Shown: positions 46,957-59,068 of the stretch, in pieces | How positions within the stretch are numbered: position 1 is the stretch's first letter | How the letters are laid out: each line of letters begins with the position of its first letter | Source of the DNA: Humulus lupulus | Taxonomy: Eukaryota > Streptophyta > Magnoliopsida > Rosales > Cannabaceae | Assembly (NCBI RefSeq): GCF_963169125.1 | Contig: NC_084798.1 | Span: 169,165,980 to 169,229,979 of the forward strand | Direction of reading: 5' to 3' | Length of the DNA stretch: 64,000 bases | Made by a program: the position numbers and the translations under genes | The notes under the pieces: generated by a model | Seen by the model: the letters and a program-made list of their open reading frames with translations, nothing else | Database searches by the model: none | Told to the model about the DNA's origin: nothing

Positions 46957-47841
46957 AGTGTTCACATCGAAATTTTGTAAGGGATTGCAAAATGCTATGG
47001 GTATAAAGTTGAAGTTTAGTATCGCTTTTTATCCCCAAACTGATGGGCAGTCTGAGAGGACTATTCAGATTCTAGAGGATATGTTGAGATGTTGTGCGTT
47101 GGAATTTTCGAAGTCTTGGAGTCGATATCTACCTCTGTTGGAGTTCTCCTATAACAATAGCTATCAGCCCACTATTGGGATGGCTCCCTATGAGATGCTT
47201 TATGGGCACAAATGTAGATCTCCCTTGCACTGGTATGAGGTTGGGGAGAAGTATATTTTAGGCCCCGAGGCGGTTAGGGAAGCCAGCAAGGCGATTGAGA
47301 ATATTCGCCAAAGGATGCTTACCGATCAAAGTAGGCAAAAGAACTACACCGGCCTTAAGAGAAGAGCCATCGAGTTTTCAGTTGGCGAGTTTGTATTCTT
47401 GAGAGTCTCGCCAATGAAGGGTGTTATGCATTTTGGGAAGAAAGGGAAATTGAGCTCGAGATTTATAGGTCCATTTGAGATTTTGGACAGGGTTGGGCAA
47501 GTTGCGTACCGTTTAGCACTGCCCCTAGCACTAGTTGAAACACATAACGTCTTCATATCTCAATGTTGCGTAAGTACGTGTTAGATCCCTCTCATGTTCT
47601 AAGTTATGATTCATTACAGCTGAAGCAAGACCTGCGTTACGATGAACAACTAGAGCGTATCATCGAAAAGGGAATCAAGGAACTCAGATCCAAAAGGATT
47701 CCATTAGTTAAGGTCCTATGGAAGAATAGCATGGAAAGAGAAGCAACATGGGAGCTGGAGGAAGACATGACAGCAAGATACCCTGAGTTATTTGGTAAGA
47801 AAGAATTTCGGGATGAAATTCCTTTTAAGGAGAGTATATTG
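46957..47841 (+). pseudogene. Gypsy 1 integrase second half and chromodomain
   Basis: The gypsy 1 frame resumes after gypsy 2: VFTSKFCKGLQNAMGIKLKF, FYPQTDGQSERTIQILEDML with the catalytic Glu, and EFSYNNSYQPTIGMAPYEML. The GPFEILDRVGQVAYRLALP domain follows. After a frame change near 47570 the chromodomain reads PLVKVLWKNSMEREATWELE and ends near YPELFG. Chromodomains guide integration to heterochromatin in this group. Pol ends with TAG just inside the 3' LTR start. Confidence 0.95.
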
Positions 47842-47999
47842 TAGCGCACCAATTTTTATTTTATTTTAATTAATTTTGTGCTTTTTTTTATTATTAATTG
47901 TTAGGAAATTATTTTTAATTTTTGAATTGTTAGGTAGAAATTATGTGAATTTAATTTGTTAATTATTTTATTAAATTATTTTAATTTGTAAGTTCATGA
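47840..47999 (+). repeat. 3' LTR of gypsy 1, only the first 160 bp
   Basis: It begins TGTAGCGCACC and follows the 5' LTR (24320-24485) with small indels to AAGTTCATGAG, then breaks. About 3 kb of the LTR and the right target duplication are missing. Confidence 0.9.
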
Positions 48000-48105
48000 G
48001 GATTTGGATGCAGAGATAGCAAGATTGAGGGAATAGTTAAGGCAGAGGGACAGGGAGTTGGCCCAAGCTAGTCAAGTACCCCAAGCGCCCCAAGTACCAT
48101 TGGCG
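48000..48105 (+). pseudogene. Stray gypsy gag fragment at a mosaic junction
   Basis: These 106 bases match the gypsy 1 gag around 32138-32245 (coding LAAEIARLREQLRQRDMEL), with a stop replacing one Gln codon. They lie after the broken gypsy 1 LTR and before copia pol. A gag piece downstream of its own 3' LTR cannot arise by simple insertion. Confidence 0.85.
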
Positions 48106-49957
48106 GTATTTGTTTCAACAAATGTGACATTCCTTGAACACGAATATATGAATAATTATAAACATCAGAGCAAAATAGTTTTGAAGGAACTTATAGCTGA
48201 TAAGATTTCATCACTTTCATCTTCATCATTAAATGATAAATGACAAACTGAGGAAATCACTATTCTTGGAAAAGTAACCCCGGTGCAACGTTGTAATGGG
48301 AAGATTGTGAGACAATCTGTTCGCTACGAACATGAGGCACATGTCCTTGTTTTTGATACAGACAAGGATGATCCATTAACCTTCAAAGAGGAAATGGATG
48401 ATCCTAAAAAGTAGAAATGGCAAGAAGCCATGAACCAAGAAATGGAATCTATGTAAATTCTATCTGGGAACTTGTTGATCCACCTGAAGATGTTAGGCCC
48501 ATTGGGTGCAAATGGATATACAAGATGAAAAGAGGTGTAGATGGAAAAATGGATACTTTCAAAGCAAGGCTAGTAGCCAAAGGCTACACTCAGAGAGAAG
48601 GTGTTGATTATGAAGAAACATTTTCTCCTGTGGCCATGCTTAAACCCATTTGCATCCTCTTATCCATAGTTGCCACCTATGACTATGAGATATGACAAAT
48701 GGACGTCAAGACAACTTTTCTGAATGGCTATCTTGATGAAAGTATCTATATGGTCAACCAAAAGGGTTCATCAAGAATGGGGAAGATCAAAAGGTGTGTA
48801 AATTGCTGAAATCCATTTATGGATGAAAGCAAGCCACTAGATCTTGGAATATCACCTTTGATGAAATAATTAAAACATATGGCTTCGAACAAAATGTCAA
48901 TGAAGCATGTGTGTACAAATACATCAAAGGAAACGTAGTGGTTTTCCTAGTTCTTTACGTGGATGACATTCTTCTCATTAGCAACAATGTAGAGAGATTG
49001 TCAAACGTGAAGAAGTGGTTAGCCAAAAAGATCCAAATGAAAGATTTGGGCGAGGCGAGCTATGTTTCAGGAATCCAAATCCTAAGGGATAGGAAGAACA
49101 CACTCTTGGCACTTTCTCGGGCTAATTATATGGATAAGGTGCTTGAAAAATTCTCTATGGAGAATTCCAAGAAAGGTCAGTTACTGACCAGACATGGAAT
49201 TAATCTCTCCAATGAACATTGTCCTAAGGCACCTCAGGAGGAAGAGGATATGAGAAAGTATCCCTATGCTTCAGTAGTTGGGAGTCTAATGTATGCCATG
49301 TTGTGTACTAGACCTGACATATGCTATGCAGTAGGGATTGTGAGTCGTTATCAATCAAATCCTGGTTTAGAACACTGGATTGTAGTAAAGCACATTCTTA
49401 AGTATCTTAGGAGAACAAGAGATTATATGCTTGTATATTCAGGGGTTGAGCTGAACCCCACTGGATACACTAATTCTGATTTCCAATTAGACAAAGACAG
49501 TCGAAAATTGACATCTGGGTTAGTGTTCACTCTTGGTGGAGGAGCTATTTTCTGGAGAAGCATTAAACAATCCAACATAGCTGATTCAACCATGGAAGTC
49601 AAATACATAGTGACTTGTGAAGCAGCTAAGGAGGCGGTTTGGTTGAGGAAGTTCTACATTGATTTGAAAGTTGTTCAAGATATGGATAAGGCACTAACCC
49701 TGTACTGTGTTAACAATGGAGCAGTAGCTAACTTCAAGATACCAAGAATCCACAAGAGAGGAAAGCATATAGAATGGAAATACCATCTGGTTAGATAGAT
49801 TGTACACCGAGATGATGTAACTGTTATGAAGATAGCGTCGTAACAGAACCTGCCAGACCCGTTTACCAAGACACATCCTGGAATGTCATTTATAGGTCAT
49901 GTATGCAGCATGGGATTAAGGAAGATGCCTCACATTCTTTGGGGGAAAGTGGGAGAT
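48106..49957 (+). pseudogene. Copia pol fragment: reverse transcriptase and RNase H
   Basis: It starts in the linker between integrase and reverse transcriptase (FVSTNVTFLEHEYMNNY). GCKWIYKMKRGVDGKMDTFK, FSPVAMLKPICILLSIVA, MDVKTTFLNGYLDESIY and [12 protein letters not shown] follow, then RNase H to KRGKHIEWKYH. The RNase H CDN motif reads CVNNGAVANFK. Stops near 48240, 48413 and 48693 and frame changes near 48750 and 48820 break it, but 48911-49798 is open for 295 codons. It is followed by a polypurine tract (about 49941-49957). Confidence 0.95.
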
Positions 49958-51707
49958 TGTTAGGATTAATGCCCTAAAAGCATGTAAATACATTTTATTG
50001 AATTAAATAAAAATAACAATTTTATTAAATTTGAATATTCTAATTATTGTTTAAATTAATTATATGATAATACCAAGAAAAATCCTTATTCATTCATGAG
50101 AATATGATCTTGTATTAGTGCAAGAGAAATAAGATCATATATAATGAATAAAATAGTCAGTAACATATTAAAACAAGGAATCTTTAATGAATGGCTACTA
50201 ATGCGGTTTACTGAGCATACGAGATGCAAGTGATCTAGATTCGGATTACTGATGTGGATAGACATCTTAGTAAAGGTGTTGTATATAATAGAGATTATAT
50301 ATGAAAGGATTGATAATAATTAATTATCTTTATAAACTTGTCATTTGACATAAAGATTTGATTCTTATCATAATAGATGATCATTTGTAGATCAGTCTGA
50401 ATCCCGAGTATTCATGAACTCCTGTTTGTGTTTATTGCATCTTTTATAGATTAATTATTTGCTAGTGAATTAATGGTACTTAAGGATCGAGAGGTAATTA
50501 GAAGGGTAAAACGGTAATCTTGACCAGCTCTAATTAACGAACCAATAAATGGAGGATATAACTACATTTATTGATTATATCAATGGACTACAAGAGAAAA
50601 CTCTGTAAATATAATTGTATAAATACTTAGAGTGCAATTCCATATTTATAGTGGAGTAATCATGGAATTAATAAATAATATTATTGGATTAAAGACTTTA
50701 ATTAATAATCTTGTTTATTGGAGCTTCGTATTATAGGTTCATGGTCCCTAGATCACCTTTGTCCTACACTGTCAAGGGTAAGGATGTCGAAAGAAAGATT
50801 TGTAGAGAGAATGACTTAATTGCAAATGAATTAATTTTCCAGGGCAATGAAATAATTATGTGATAGTTATGGGCAATTGATTAATTATTTAACTATATAG
50901 TTTTTATTTTGAAAAACTACAGGTTAAAATAAATATTAATCTTGTTTGGATTAATATATATAGAGAGATTAATAATTATCTTATTTTGAATAAGATATTT
51001 ATTTATTTAAACTGATATTTTTAAGATAAAGTTAATTTTGAATTAACTAATATTTATTTTGGGATAAATATAGTCTTAAATATTAATTACATAAACAAAT
51101 GAGAATATTAGAGATAACCCTAATGGTGTGGTCGACACACATGGATTTCCTATCAATGCGATTTGAATTTTGAATTTCAAATAATTTTTTTTATTTAATT
51201 ATTATTTTTTAAATATGATTTAAATTAAATAATTAAATAAGGTTATAACTAATCATTTTTATTTTAATAAAATACAGAATAATTAAATTAGTTAATTATC
51301 TTTATAAACCTAAAAAGAAGGTTATTGTTTTACACAGACTCTCTCTCAGAAACAGATTTGATAGTTTTCCTAAACCTGAAAACTATTCAATTTATCTTCT
51401 CTCTATCAAACTTCTCTAGATCTCATGTGTTAGTACATATAGAGAGTCATAAATCAACATTTTGACTCCGATGTGCCCACACACATCCTTATGTGTTTGA
51501 GGATTGATCTGGAAGATCAAGGTCTGAGCTTTCAGGACTTGGATAAGAAGATCGTTGATTTTATACAAAAAGATTCAAGGACACTTGATAGGCTACAATA
51601 GGTAATCTCTAATCTGATTGTATGTGATTTAATATATATACATGTGTGTGTGTGTGTGATCTTGGCTGAAATTAATAATCATTAAAAAAGGTCAATTCCC
51701 CGCTACA
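49958..51707 (+). repeat. 3' LTR of the copia at 48106 (about 1.75 kb)
   Basis: It begins TGTTAGGATTAATGCCC after the polypurine tract and probably ends CCCCGCTACA. The first 300 bp match copies A and B at 18396 and 22143; later parts match the minus-strand copia LTR. A (TG)n run lies at about 51643-51658. The right end is an estimate. Confidence 0.75.
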
Positions 51708-52727
51708 TATCTTTGATTTGCTCTTTTATTACAAACATCTTATACAATTAAATATGGGACACCTAATAAATTATTGCACAAATATGGGAAAAGATATCCC
51801 ATAAAAAAGTAAAACAACAAAAAAAACCATAAAAAAATGCACACACACAAAAGAAGCCATATATATCAAAGTTTATAAAATTTTCCCATATTTCATGTAA
51901 ATTCCCTCTTTTCCTCTCTCCATCTTCATATAGCGATCTCCATCTCTCTCTCTCTCTCATCTATTCACGTTATCTCTCTCTCTTCATATCTTACTACGCA
52001 TCTTCATCATCTCCATGCTCACCATTGATTTTGATCTAGGCTGTCATGGTGCTTAAGAAGTCATCCAACAGTTCAACGAAGTGGTGGGTTTTACATTTTG
52101 GGCTTGTGGGTAATGTTATAGCTGATTTATTTTTGAGCAATTTAGTCAGAGGTAAACAAATTAGGGAAAAAATTCACATTGTGAAGCTAAGAACCTCCAT
52201 TTTTCCCCTATCCAAGATTCTCCATTTTTCCCATGGTGTTATTTGTTGTAGCAAATTCATGTTGCTAGAGAAAATGATTTCCACTCATCTTCTCTGATAG
52301 AGATATAGGTTGATTAGGAGTACACAAATAGGTAAGAAAGATTGAAATTGCAATTTTGTATGAGTTAGATTTGATCTGAACTCTTAATTATATTGATTGA
52401 ATGTTTGCTATGTTGGTTTAATTTTGCTTGATTTCACATGTTTGTATCGACATTTCTCTAGTTTTATGTGTGTTGCTCTATTTTGTTGATTGTCTCTAAA
52501 TAATGTAACCTGGAAGATAACTTGCTAGTCCACCAAGGGCTATGAAGTTACTTGTCACTTGATTCTTTGCTATATTTGTTGCAAAAAGTAATCTTGTAGT
52601 TATTATTTTTATTGATTGAATAATGTAAGGATCAATTGATTTTGGCAAAAGTAACCACGTACTAGAAAAAGCAACCTGTCATTAGATTTTTTTTTTGAAT
52701 TTTTTAGCAACTTAATGAAGTAACATG
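51708..52727. other. AT-rich relic, possibly of the same MULE family; no gene
   Basis: It contains AAATATGGGACACC and ACAAATATGGGAAAAG phrases like those of the MULE left end (6840-6910), a (CT)n run at about 51942-51985, and weak forms of the MULE word (GTAACC near 52505, GTTACTTGTCAC at 52547-52558, GTAACC near 52650). The short frame 52046-52297 shows no family features. The right end is cut by gypsy 3. Confidence 0.35.
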
Positions 52728-54411
52728 GCTGGAGCTGTTCAAAAACCATGACTACGACATTCTGTACCACTCGGGAAAAGCAAACAAGGTGGCAGATGCA
52801 TTGAGTCGACAACCAAGGGCTTATGTGATGACAGTGAAAGAGGTTCCGCAACAGTTACATGCTAACCTTGCTACCTTGGATTTGGAGATAGTAGTTGGTC
52901 AACTGGCTAACCTCTCTATAGAGCCTACACTTATGGAGGCTATAAAGGGGGGGGGGGGGGGGGGCAGTTAGTCGATCCTTGGATACAAAGACTGATGTGC
53001 GAAGTGAATAAGGAGGAGTGACAAGGATTCCATATCTTTGATGACGGAGTACTGGGGTTCAAGGGCAGAATATGTGTTCCGGACGATGACGAAATCAAGA
53101 AGTAGATCTTTTTCAAGGAACATAATGCTCTTTATGCCATGCATCTGGGCACCATGAAAATGTACCAAGACTTGAAGAGGTATTTTTGGTTGCCTGGGAT
53201 GAAAAAGGAGACAGCAGAATATGTGGCACACTGCTTGACTTTTGAGCAGACAAAGGTCGAGCATCAACAACCAGCCAGATTGTTGCAGCCCTTAGAAATT
53301 TTGGAATGGAAGTGGGAGATGGTCACTATGGACTTTTTCACAGGTCTGCCAACTACTCCCAAGGGGCACGATGCCATTTGGGTTATCGTAGATAAGCTGA
53401 CTAATTCTGCCCACTTCTTTCCGATCAAGGTAACTTATGGGGCACATAAGTTGGCCGATATCTACATTGTAAAAATAGTGAGACTGCATGGTGTACCCAA
53501 ATCCATCGTATCTGATTGCGACATACATTTCACCTCAGCATTCTGGGAGAGAATCCAAATGAGGTTGGGTACTAAATTGAAATTCAACACCTCTTTCCAC
53601 CCGCAAATAGACGGTCAAAGCAAACGAACAATTCAGACCTTGGAAGATATGCTAAGAGCCTGCGTGTTGGACTTTCAAGGGTCATGGAATGAGAAGCTTC
53701 CACTGATAGAGTTCGCTTACAACAACTTTCATGATTCCATCAAGATGGCTCTGTATGAGGCTTTGTATGGAAGGAAATGTCAATCACCGATTCACTGGCA
53801 CAAGACCGGTGAAAGAAACTTTCTTGGATCTGATGAGGTTGATCAGGTTACTGAGGACAACCGACAGACAAGGAAACACTTGCAAACTTCAGTTGATCGA
53901 TAGCGAAAATATGCTGACTGACACAGGAGACCCTTGGCATTTGAGGTTGGCGATAATGTACTGCTAAAGGTAGCTCCGCTACGAGTGGCTATGCAGTTCG
54001 GGAAGAAAAGAAAGCTTAGCCCAAGGTTTGTTGAACCTTTTGAAATCATAGAGAGGATCGGGGAAGTAGCTTATCGTTTATCTCTTCCACCCGCCTTGTC
54101 TAAGGTGCATGACGTGTTTCATGTATCCATGTTGAGAAAATACATGCATGATCCCTCGCATGTACTCGACTATGAGCAGCTGAGCGTTGATCCTCAACTC
54201 GTCTATGAGGAGAAGTCGATGAGGAGAAGTCGATGAAGATTCTAGATTGGAAGGAAAAAGTGTTGAGGAACAAGATCGTGCCCCTGATAAAGGTGCAGTG
54301 GTGTAACCACGACATAGAAAGGGCAACCTGGGAAACAAAAGACAAGATAAGGGAGCTGTGTCCTCATTTATTTTAAGTTTCGAGGACGAAACCTTTATAA
54401 ATTATAGGTAT
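52728..54411 (+). pseudogene. Gypsy 3 pol end: RNase H tail, integrase, chromodomain
   Basis: It starts inside RNase H (WLELFKNHDYDILYHSGKAN, VADALSRQ). It then has an 18-base G run at 52947-52964 that shifts the frame. The integrase shows FWLPGMKKETAEYVAHCL, WKWEMVTMDFFTGLP, IVSDCDIHFTSAFW and the SKRTIQTLEDMLRACVLDF region. It continues to PFEIIERIGEVAYRLSLPP and a chromodomain (IKVQWCNHDIERATWE) ending with TAA near 54376. A 14-bp tandem duplication (54205-54232) shifts the frame just before the chromodomain. The 5' part of this element is absent. Confidence 0.93.
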
Positions 54412-55611
54412 TATAACGCCCTGCATTTCGAGTACCTTTAAACAACTCTGGTCAGGATTGTTTTACCAAAGTTAAGAATATTATTTTAAATAATATTATA
54501 GTTGTTGGAGTTTATTTCCATGAGTTATTGCTAGCCAAAATATGAATTGTGTGATTAAAAGTCAAGATAAGACTTTTGGTCTTGGACCGATATAAAAACC
54601 CTAATAGTGTAAAAATCTCATAAAATAAAATGAAAAACTATGGAAAAAATATTTTGGTCATAAAATACATTCATAAAAATTTAAGTTTGGTAAAAAATAA
54701 TAAACCTAAGAGGAAATGGATATTTTAGGGCATTTTATGTTAAATGCTTAATTTTTGTCGAATTGTGGAATTTTATTTCATAAATGGACCTTAGGTTAAA
54801 TTGTTTTGTGTGATTAATTAAATTAAATGTGAGGGACATTTAATTTAATTATTATGTGTTAACTTTTTTTTTTAACTTTATAAGAGTTAAAAATGTTATA
54901 CAAATTTATTTTTGGATTTTTGGAAAAAGACAAATTCTTAGGAAATGTTTATTATCCTTTTATAAATATATATATATATATATATATACAAACTAAAACA
55001 AGGGTGGCTTGGCCATGAGGTGTTAAAATGGTGTGGTTCAAAAGAATTTTAAGCTTTTAATCACATCTCATTAATGTTAATGACACCAATGTGACATAAA
55101 GTAAAAACACTCAAGTGTTTAGATTTTTTTTAGTTGTTATACTCTTCCATTGACCTCTCCCAAACCACCCACTCTCTCTACTCTCACTCTCATCTTCTTC
55201 AAAAATTTCCTGTCACGTTTCTCACAATTTTCAACTACCAAGTACACTAAGAAAACTTGGAATCTTAAGCTTTGGTCTTGGAAGAGTTTTTCCCTAAGGT
55301 TTTGAAAGAGTTTTTTAAAGTGATAAAGCTAGTAGAAACACCAAAAACCCAAGCAAGAACAACAAGAGTATTGGCTAAGCATAATTGGATTGTACAGTGA
55401 AGGGTGAAATCCTGCTAAGAGCTAAGGACTCCAAGTAAGTCAACTTCTATTGTGTGGCTACAACATGGAACGACTAGTGTAATGTATGTTAGTATAGAGA
55501 CACATGGACATGTATACACTTCCGTAGAAATTTTACATAAAGACGTTAGTATAGTAGGTGCTGATTCAAAAAATATGACCAGTAGATATCCGTCATATCC
55601 TAGACGGCTGA

Positions 55612-55858
55612 TCCCCATCACACTGCTTGTTTGACTTTTTTATGTGTGGTTCACTATCGCGACGAGTGGCCAATAGGTGAGGATTGCTGGTTTAAACCTA
55701 AGGGCGCCAAAATGAATAGGACTGACGGGCCCTCACTGTCACACTACTTCTTTGATTTTAGTATGTCCAGTTCACTACTGGAACGAGTAGCCAAGAGGTG
55801 AGGATTGCTGGTTTAAACCTAGGGGTGCCAAAATGAATGGGACCTAGGGGCCCTCATG
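55612..55858. repeat. Direct tandem duplication, unit about 121 bp
   Basis: Two units share GGTGAGGATTGCTGGTTTAA and GCCAAAATGAAT, and both end near a GGGCCCTCA word. They differ by scattered substitutions. The block lies inside the gypsy 3 LTR. Confidence 0.85.
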
Positions 55859-56999
55859 CTTACTTACTCATTGAACGGTTTGAACCCAAGCAAGTGCTCT
55901 GATAAGTTATTCCCAGATAGTAGCCATGAATATTGGCCATTCTGTGAGAGTGTTTAGAGATACTAGGGATTGCCAAGTTTGAGTGAGGTTAAATACCCTA
56001 GGGGAAGCTACTCGCCAGCACCACTGATTAACATAGAAGTCTCTGTAAACATGTGTAACTTCGATTAAACTCTTGAATAGTAGTAATGCCCTAGGGTTAC
56101 CTTTGTGAGGGATTTACTTTTGGATAAGTATCGATGCCCTAGGTAACTCAATAGTTACCCTTGAGGGGGGTATTTATTGGCTAGATCTTAGTGTTGAGAC
56201 TCAGTTCTCCCCTATTGATTAGAAAATATGTTGGAGGGCATGGTACGCCCAAATTGCCAGAAATTGTCGAGCGTTGGTCTCAAATCATATTGTGATATAT
56301 TATATCTTTTTGCTCTGGGATTTTCTGAATGCATGGATTTATCTGTTTATCTGAAATAGTTTGTCATTGGTTATCAGGCATGACCATAAGTTTGCCAGGA
56401 TGCTTTTGCGTTCTTGAAATTGATTATTTAGGGTCTGCATGGATCCGGAACCCTAATTCTGTTGAGATATTGTTACCAGTGGTCAGTGACTTGGTCAGTG
56501 ACCACCTGCCTTCTCTACATGATCTACCCTAATCCTTTTCTTAAAAATCTTCATGTGGAACTTGGGGCTCGATTTTGAGAGTTTAGAGCACTAAGGGAAG
56601 GTGTTGAAGAGCTAAGGAACACATCTCCAAGCTAGAGCTTCGAAAGGTAGAATCTATGGTTGAGTTCTTTATGTATTGTGGTGATTCTTGTAGATCTAGT
56701 TGTATAGGGTGTTTCAATAGATTTTGAGCTTATTTTATGCATAAGGTTGAGATTTATGTGTGGTATGATGATTTTTATGCATGCATGTGGCTAGGGCTAT
56801 GCTAGAAATGCTTATTGATGTTAGGTTGTGTAAAAAAAAAATGTATGCTGCCGAAATTTCGTGGTTTGGATTCCAATGGGTCAGATCGCACTCTACTGCC
56901 TCTATCTTTGAAAAATATTTATGTATTTTCATAGTTCTTGGTTATTAATTGATGATAGGATTTGGAAAATCGCAAAAAGATATTTTTAAACCCAAGTTA

Positions 57000-57597
57000 T
57001 GAACGTTTTGACATTTTGATGTAAATCTGGAAAATTTCTGAGCAGCATGCACTGCCAAGATTGTTTTGACTTTTGAACGATTTTTACTAATAAAAAAACT
57101 ATGAAATTTGGTAGGGTGTTATTTTAAACATTTGTAAGGGTTACTATAAATTTTTAGAGGAAAATGTGTTAACATATAATTGATATGATTTTTCAAAATT
57201 TTCCTTAGAATATGGAAACAAAACTTCTGGGCAGCAAGCACTTCCCAGATTTATTTAAAAATTTTGACGAGATTTATTATTACAAAAATTATGAAATTTT
57301 TAAAGAAGCTAATATAGACATGTATAAATATTCCTGTAAACTTTTAGAAAGAACTGGGCTATGGTGTAAAAGAAGTAAATTTTCAAAGTTACCTTAAAAT
57401 CTGGTAAAAACTTCTGGGCAGTAGGCACTGCCCAGATTTCTTTAAATATTTTAATAGCTTTTGCCATCACAAAAATTATGAAATTTTGAGGAGAATTAGT
57501 TAATATGTGTATAAGGACTCCAGTAAAAATTTAGAAAAAAATGTATCACGGTTTAAGAGACAATTTTTCTAAGTTGTCCCTAAAATCTGAAAAATAG
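57000..57597. repeat. Three diverged tandem repeats of about 190 bp with a hairpin each
   Basis: Each unit begins near AATCTGG or ATATGGAA and carries a TCTGGGCAGT...ACTGCCCAGA hairpin. The third is perfect, with 10-bp arms and loop AGGC (57413-57436). The first two (about 57040 and 57226) have one or two changes. Downstream in each is an AAAAATTATGAAATTTT phrase. Confidence 0.85.
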
Positions 57598-58399
57598 TAA
57601 TTTCGAACCTTAACAAAAATGATTTTCGGGAGGTTAGTTCTCTTAACCTAAAACAAGTTTTTGATGTGAGGCTTTCACCTAGTTTCCATCCTTATGACAC
57701 AGAATACATGAACGATAGTTTAAGGGGTTTTTCTCAAAACTCAACTTAGGGCAAAAGTTTAAAAATGAGACTTTACCACCTTATGTTGAATAGAGGAAGT
57801 AAAGTCTTGGAAATGAAAAGAAATAGTTCCTTGCAAAGATAACTAAGGATTTTGAGACTTAACCAATCCCAAATCATCTTGAGTTAATTTAAAAGTTGAT
57901 TTTTATCATTTTTAAGTTAAGGGTCCAATTGCCCTTCTATTCAAAAGTAACATAAAAAAGAGATCCTAGGTTATGGATTAAAATGGTAAGAATGGGAGTT
58001 GGGTTTTGTAGAATCTTTAAGAGAACGAGATAACTTTGTCATATATTATTTGTAAAGGGTCAAAAACCAGTATGATGGTAAATGATAGAAAACGACAAAC
58101 TTTCGTAAGAGGACGCCAAGTTGGTATTTTTCTAAAGATAGGAGTTGAGTAAATCTCCTTTTCTTAAAACCAAAAAACAAGTTATCTGATAAGAGAGTCC
58201 TTTAGTTAAAGAATATTAAGATGCATGGCACGAAGAGCGTGTTGCGGTGAGGTCAATTTTCTCATGTTACTGTAAAGATTGAAACGAAATCTGGCCTTAT
58301 ACATTGTAAGGTGTAGGAGAGGCTATGGTATAGAGTCTCTAAGAGAACTTGATTACATGTAGCTATCACAAAATATTGTCTATAAGAGTATGACATAGT

Positions 58400-58700
58400 T
58401 TAATCTGCATACTTAATAGATCCAAAAGAATTTTGGAGGGAAATTCAGGTATTCCTCCGACCAATCAGGGAACAAACTTAACCAACTAACCACCTAATAT
58501 TTTTTATTCTATAAATACCGAGTTCTCATTCAGATGAGGGGATCAAAATTTGACTTAAACATCGGAGTGTCTTTCTTACAGGTACTCCCCGACGGTTCGA
58601 CGATCAGCAGAGTCATCTTCATTGACGGAGAAGCACCAGAGAACCGGAGTTCATTGACAAGTACCTCCAGACTTAGAAAGACAAAGTTGTTGCATCAACA
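58400..58700 (+). repeat. LTR 1 of the tandem non-autonomous element (5' truncated)
   Basis: It matches the last 300 bp of LTR 2 and LTR 3, includes TATA box TATAAATA at 58510-58517, and ends TTGCATCAACA. It is followed by a primer-binding-like AATTGGCGCCGTCTGTGGGA, common in Tat-lineage gypsy elements. The first 130 bp or so are missing. Confidence 0.85.
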
Positions 58701-58795
58701 AATTGGCGCCGTCTGTGGGAAGAATTCACTCTCTAGGAACATCATTAAGTCAAGAAAATTCCCAAACAATCAAGATTCACTCGAACACAAAATCC

Positions 58796-59068
58796 ATGCC
58801 ACCCAAGAACAATGGAGCACCAGGTCCAGTCATCCAGATCGCCTTCGCAACGGATGTCGGCGATCAAATTGATAGGATTTGTCGACTACTGGAAGCCAGT
58901 CAGCAAAGATCTGATGAAGCTATCAAGACACTGATCGAAGCTCAGGCCAGGCTAGAAGCTGAGATCGCCGAATTGCAAAGAACAAACGAAGCAACACAGA
59001 GGACCAGATCAATGGACAATCATTTAAACACAACGTATTTACACGAAAGAAGGGAAAGAACAAAGTAA
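58796..59068 (+). CDS. Short gag-like ORF, copy 1
   Basis: The ORF is 90 codons, beginning MPPKNNGAPGPVIQIAFATD, with a probable coiled coil (LIEAQARLEAEIAELQ) and a basic end (HERRERTK). It starts about 95 bp after the primer-binding site, the usual place for gag. It is truncated compared with any full gag and lacks capsid and zinc motifs. Copy 2 at 60504-60776 is the same length, so the truncation predates the tandem duplication. Confidence 0.6.
   Translation: MPPKNNGAPGPVIQIAFATDVGDQIDRICRLLEASQQRSDEAIKTLIEAQARLEAEIAELQRTNEATQRTRSMDNHLNTTYLHERRERTK

Larger units (their letters stand above)
54412..58400 (+). repeat. 3' LTR of gypsy 3 (long, right end interrupted)
   Basis: It begins TATAACGCCCTGC, a one-base change from the usual TGTAACGCCC, shortly after a TTTCGAGGACGAAAC phrase typical downstream of chromovirus pol. 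It contains an (AT)n run (about 54966-54987) and a leader-like part with GCTAAGGACTCCAAGTAAGT at about 55421. A duplicated block and a three-copy hairpin repeat lie further right. No protein-coding gene is seen. It is cut at about 58400 by the tandem non-autonomous element. Confidence 0.75.

Noticed and set aside
52046..52297. 83-codon plus-strand frame
   Set aside because: No recognisable motif, isolated, AT-rich relic around it.
52947..52964. G18 run as a regulatory G-quadruplex
   Set aside because: It is a single homopolymer in dead coding sequence; slippage or artefact is simpler.
24320..54411. Integrated pararetrovirus or other viral origin for the reverse transcriptases
   Set aside because: Order of domains, LTRs, Met-tRNA primer sites and chromodomains identify gypsy and copia retrotransposons; no movement or coat protein pattern seen.
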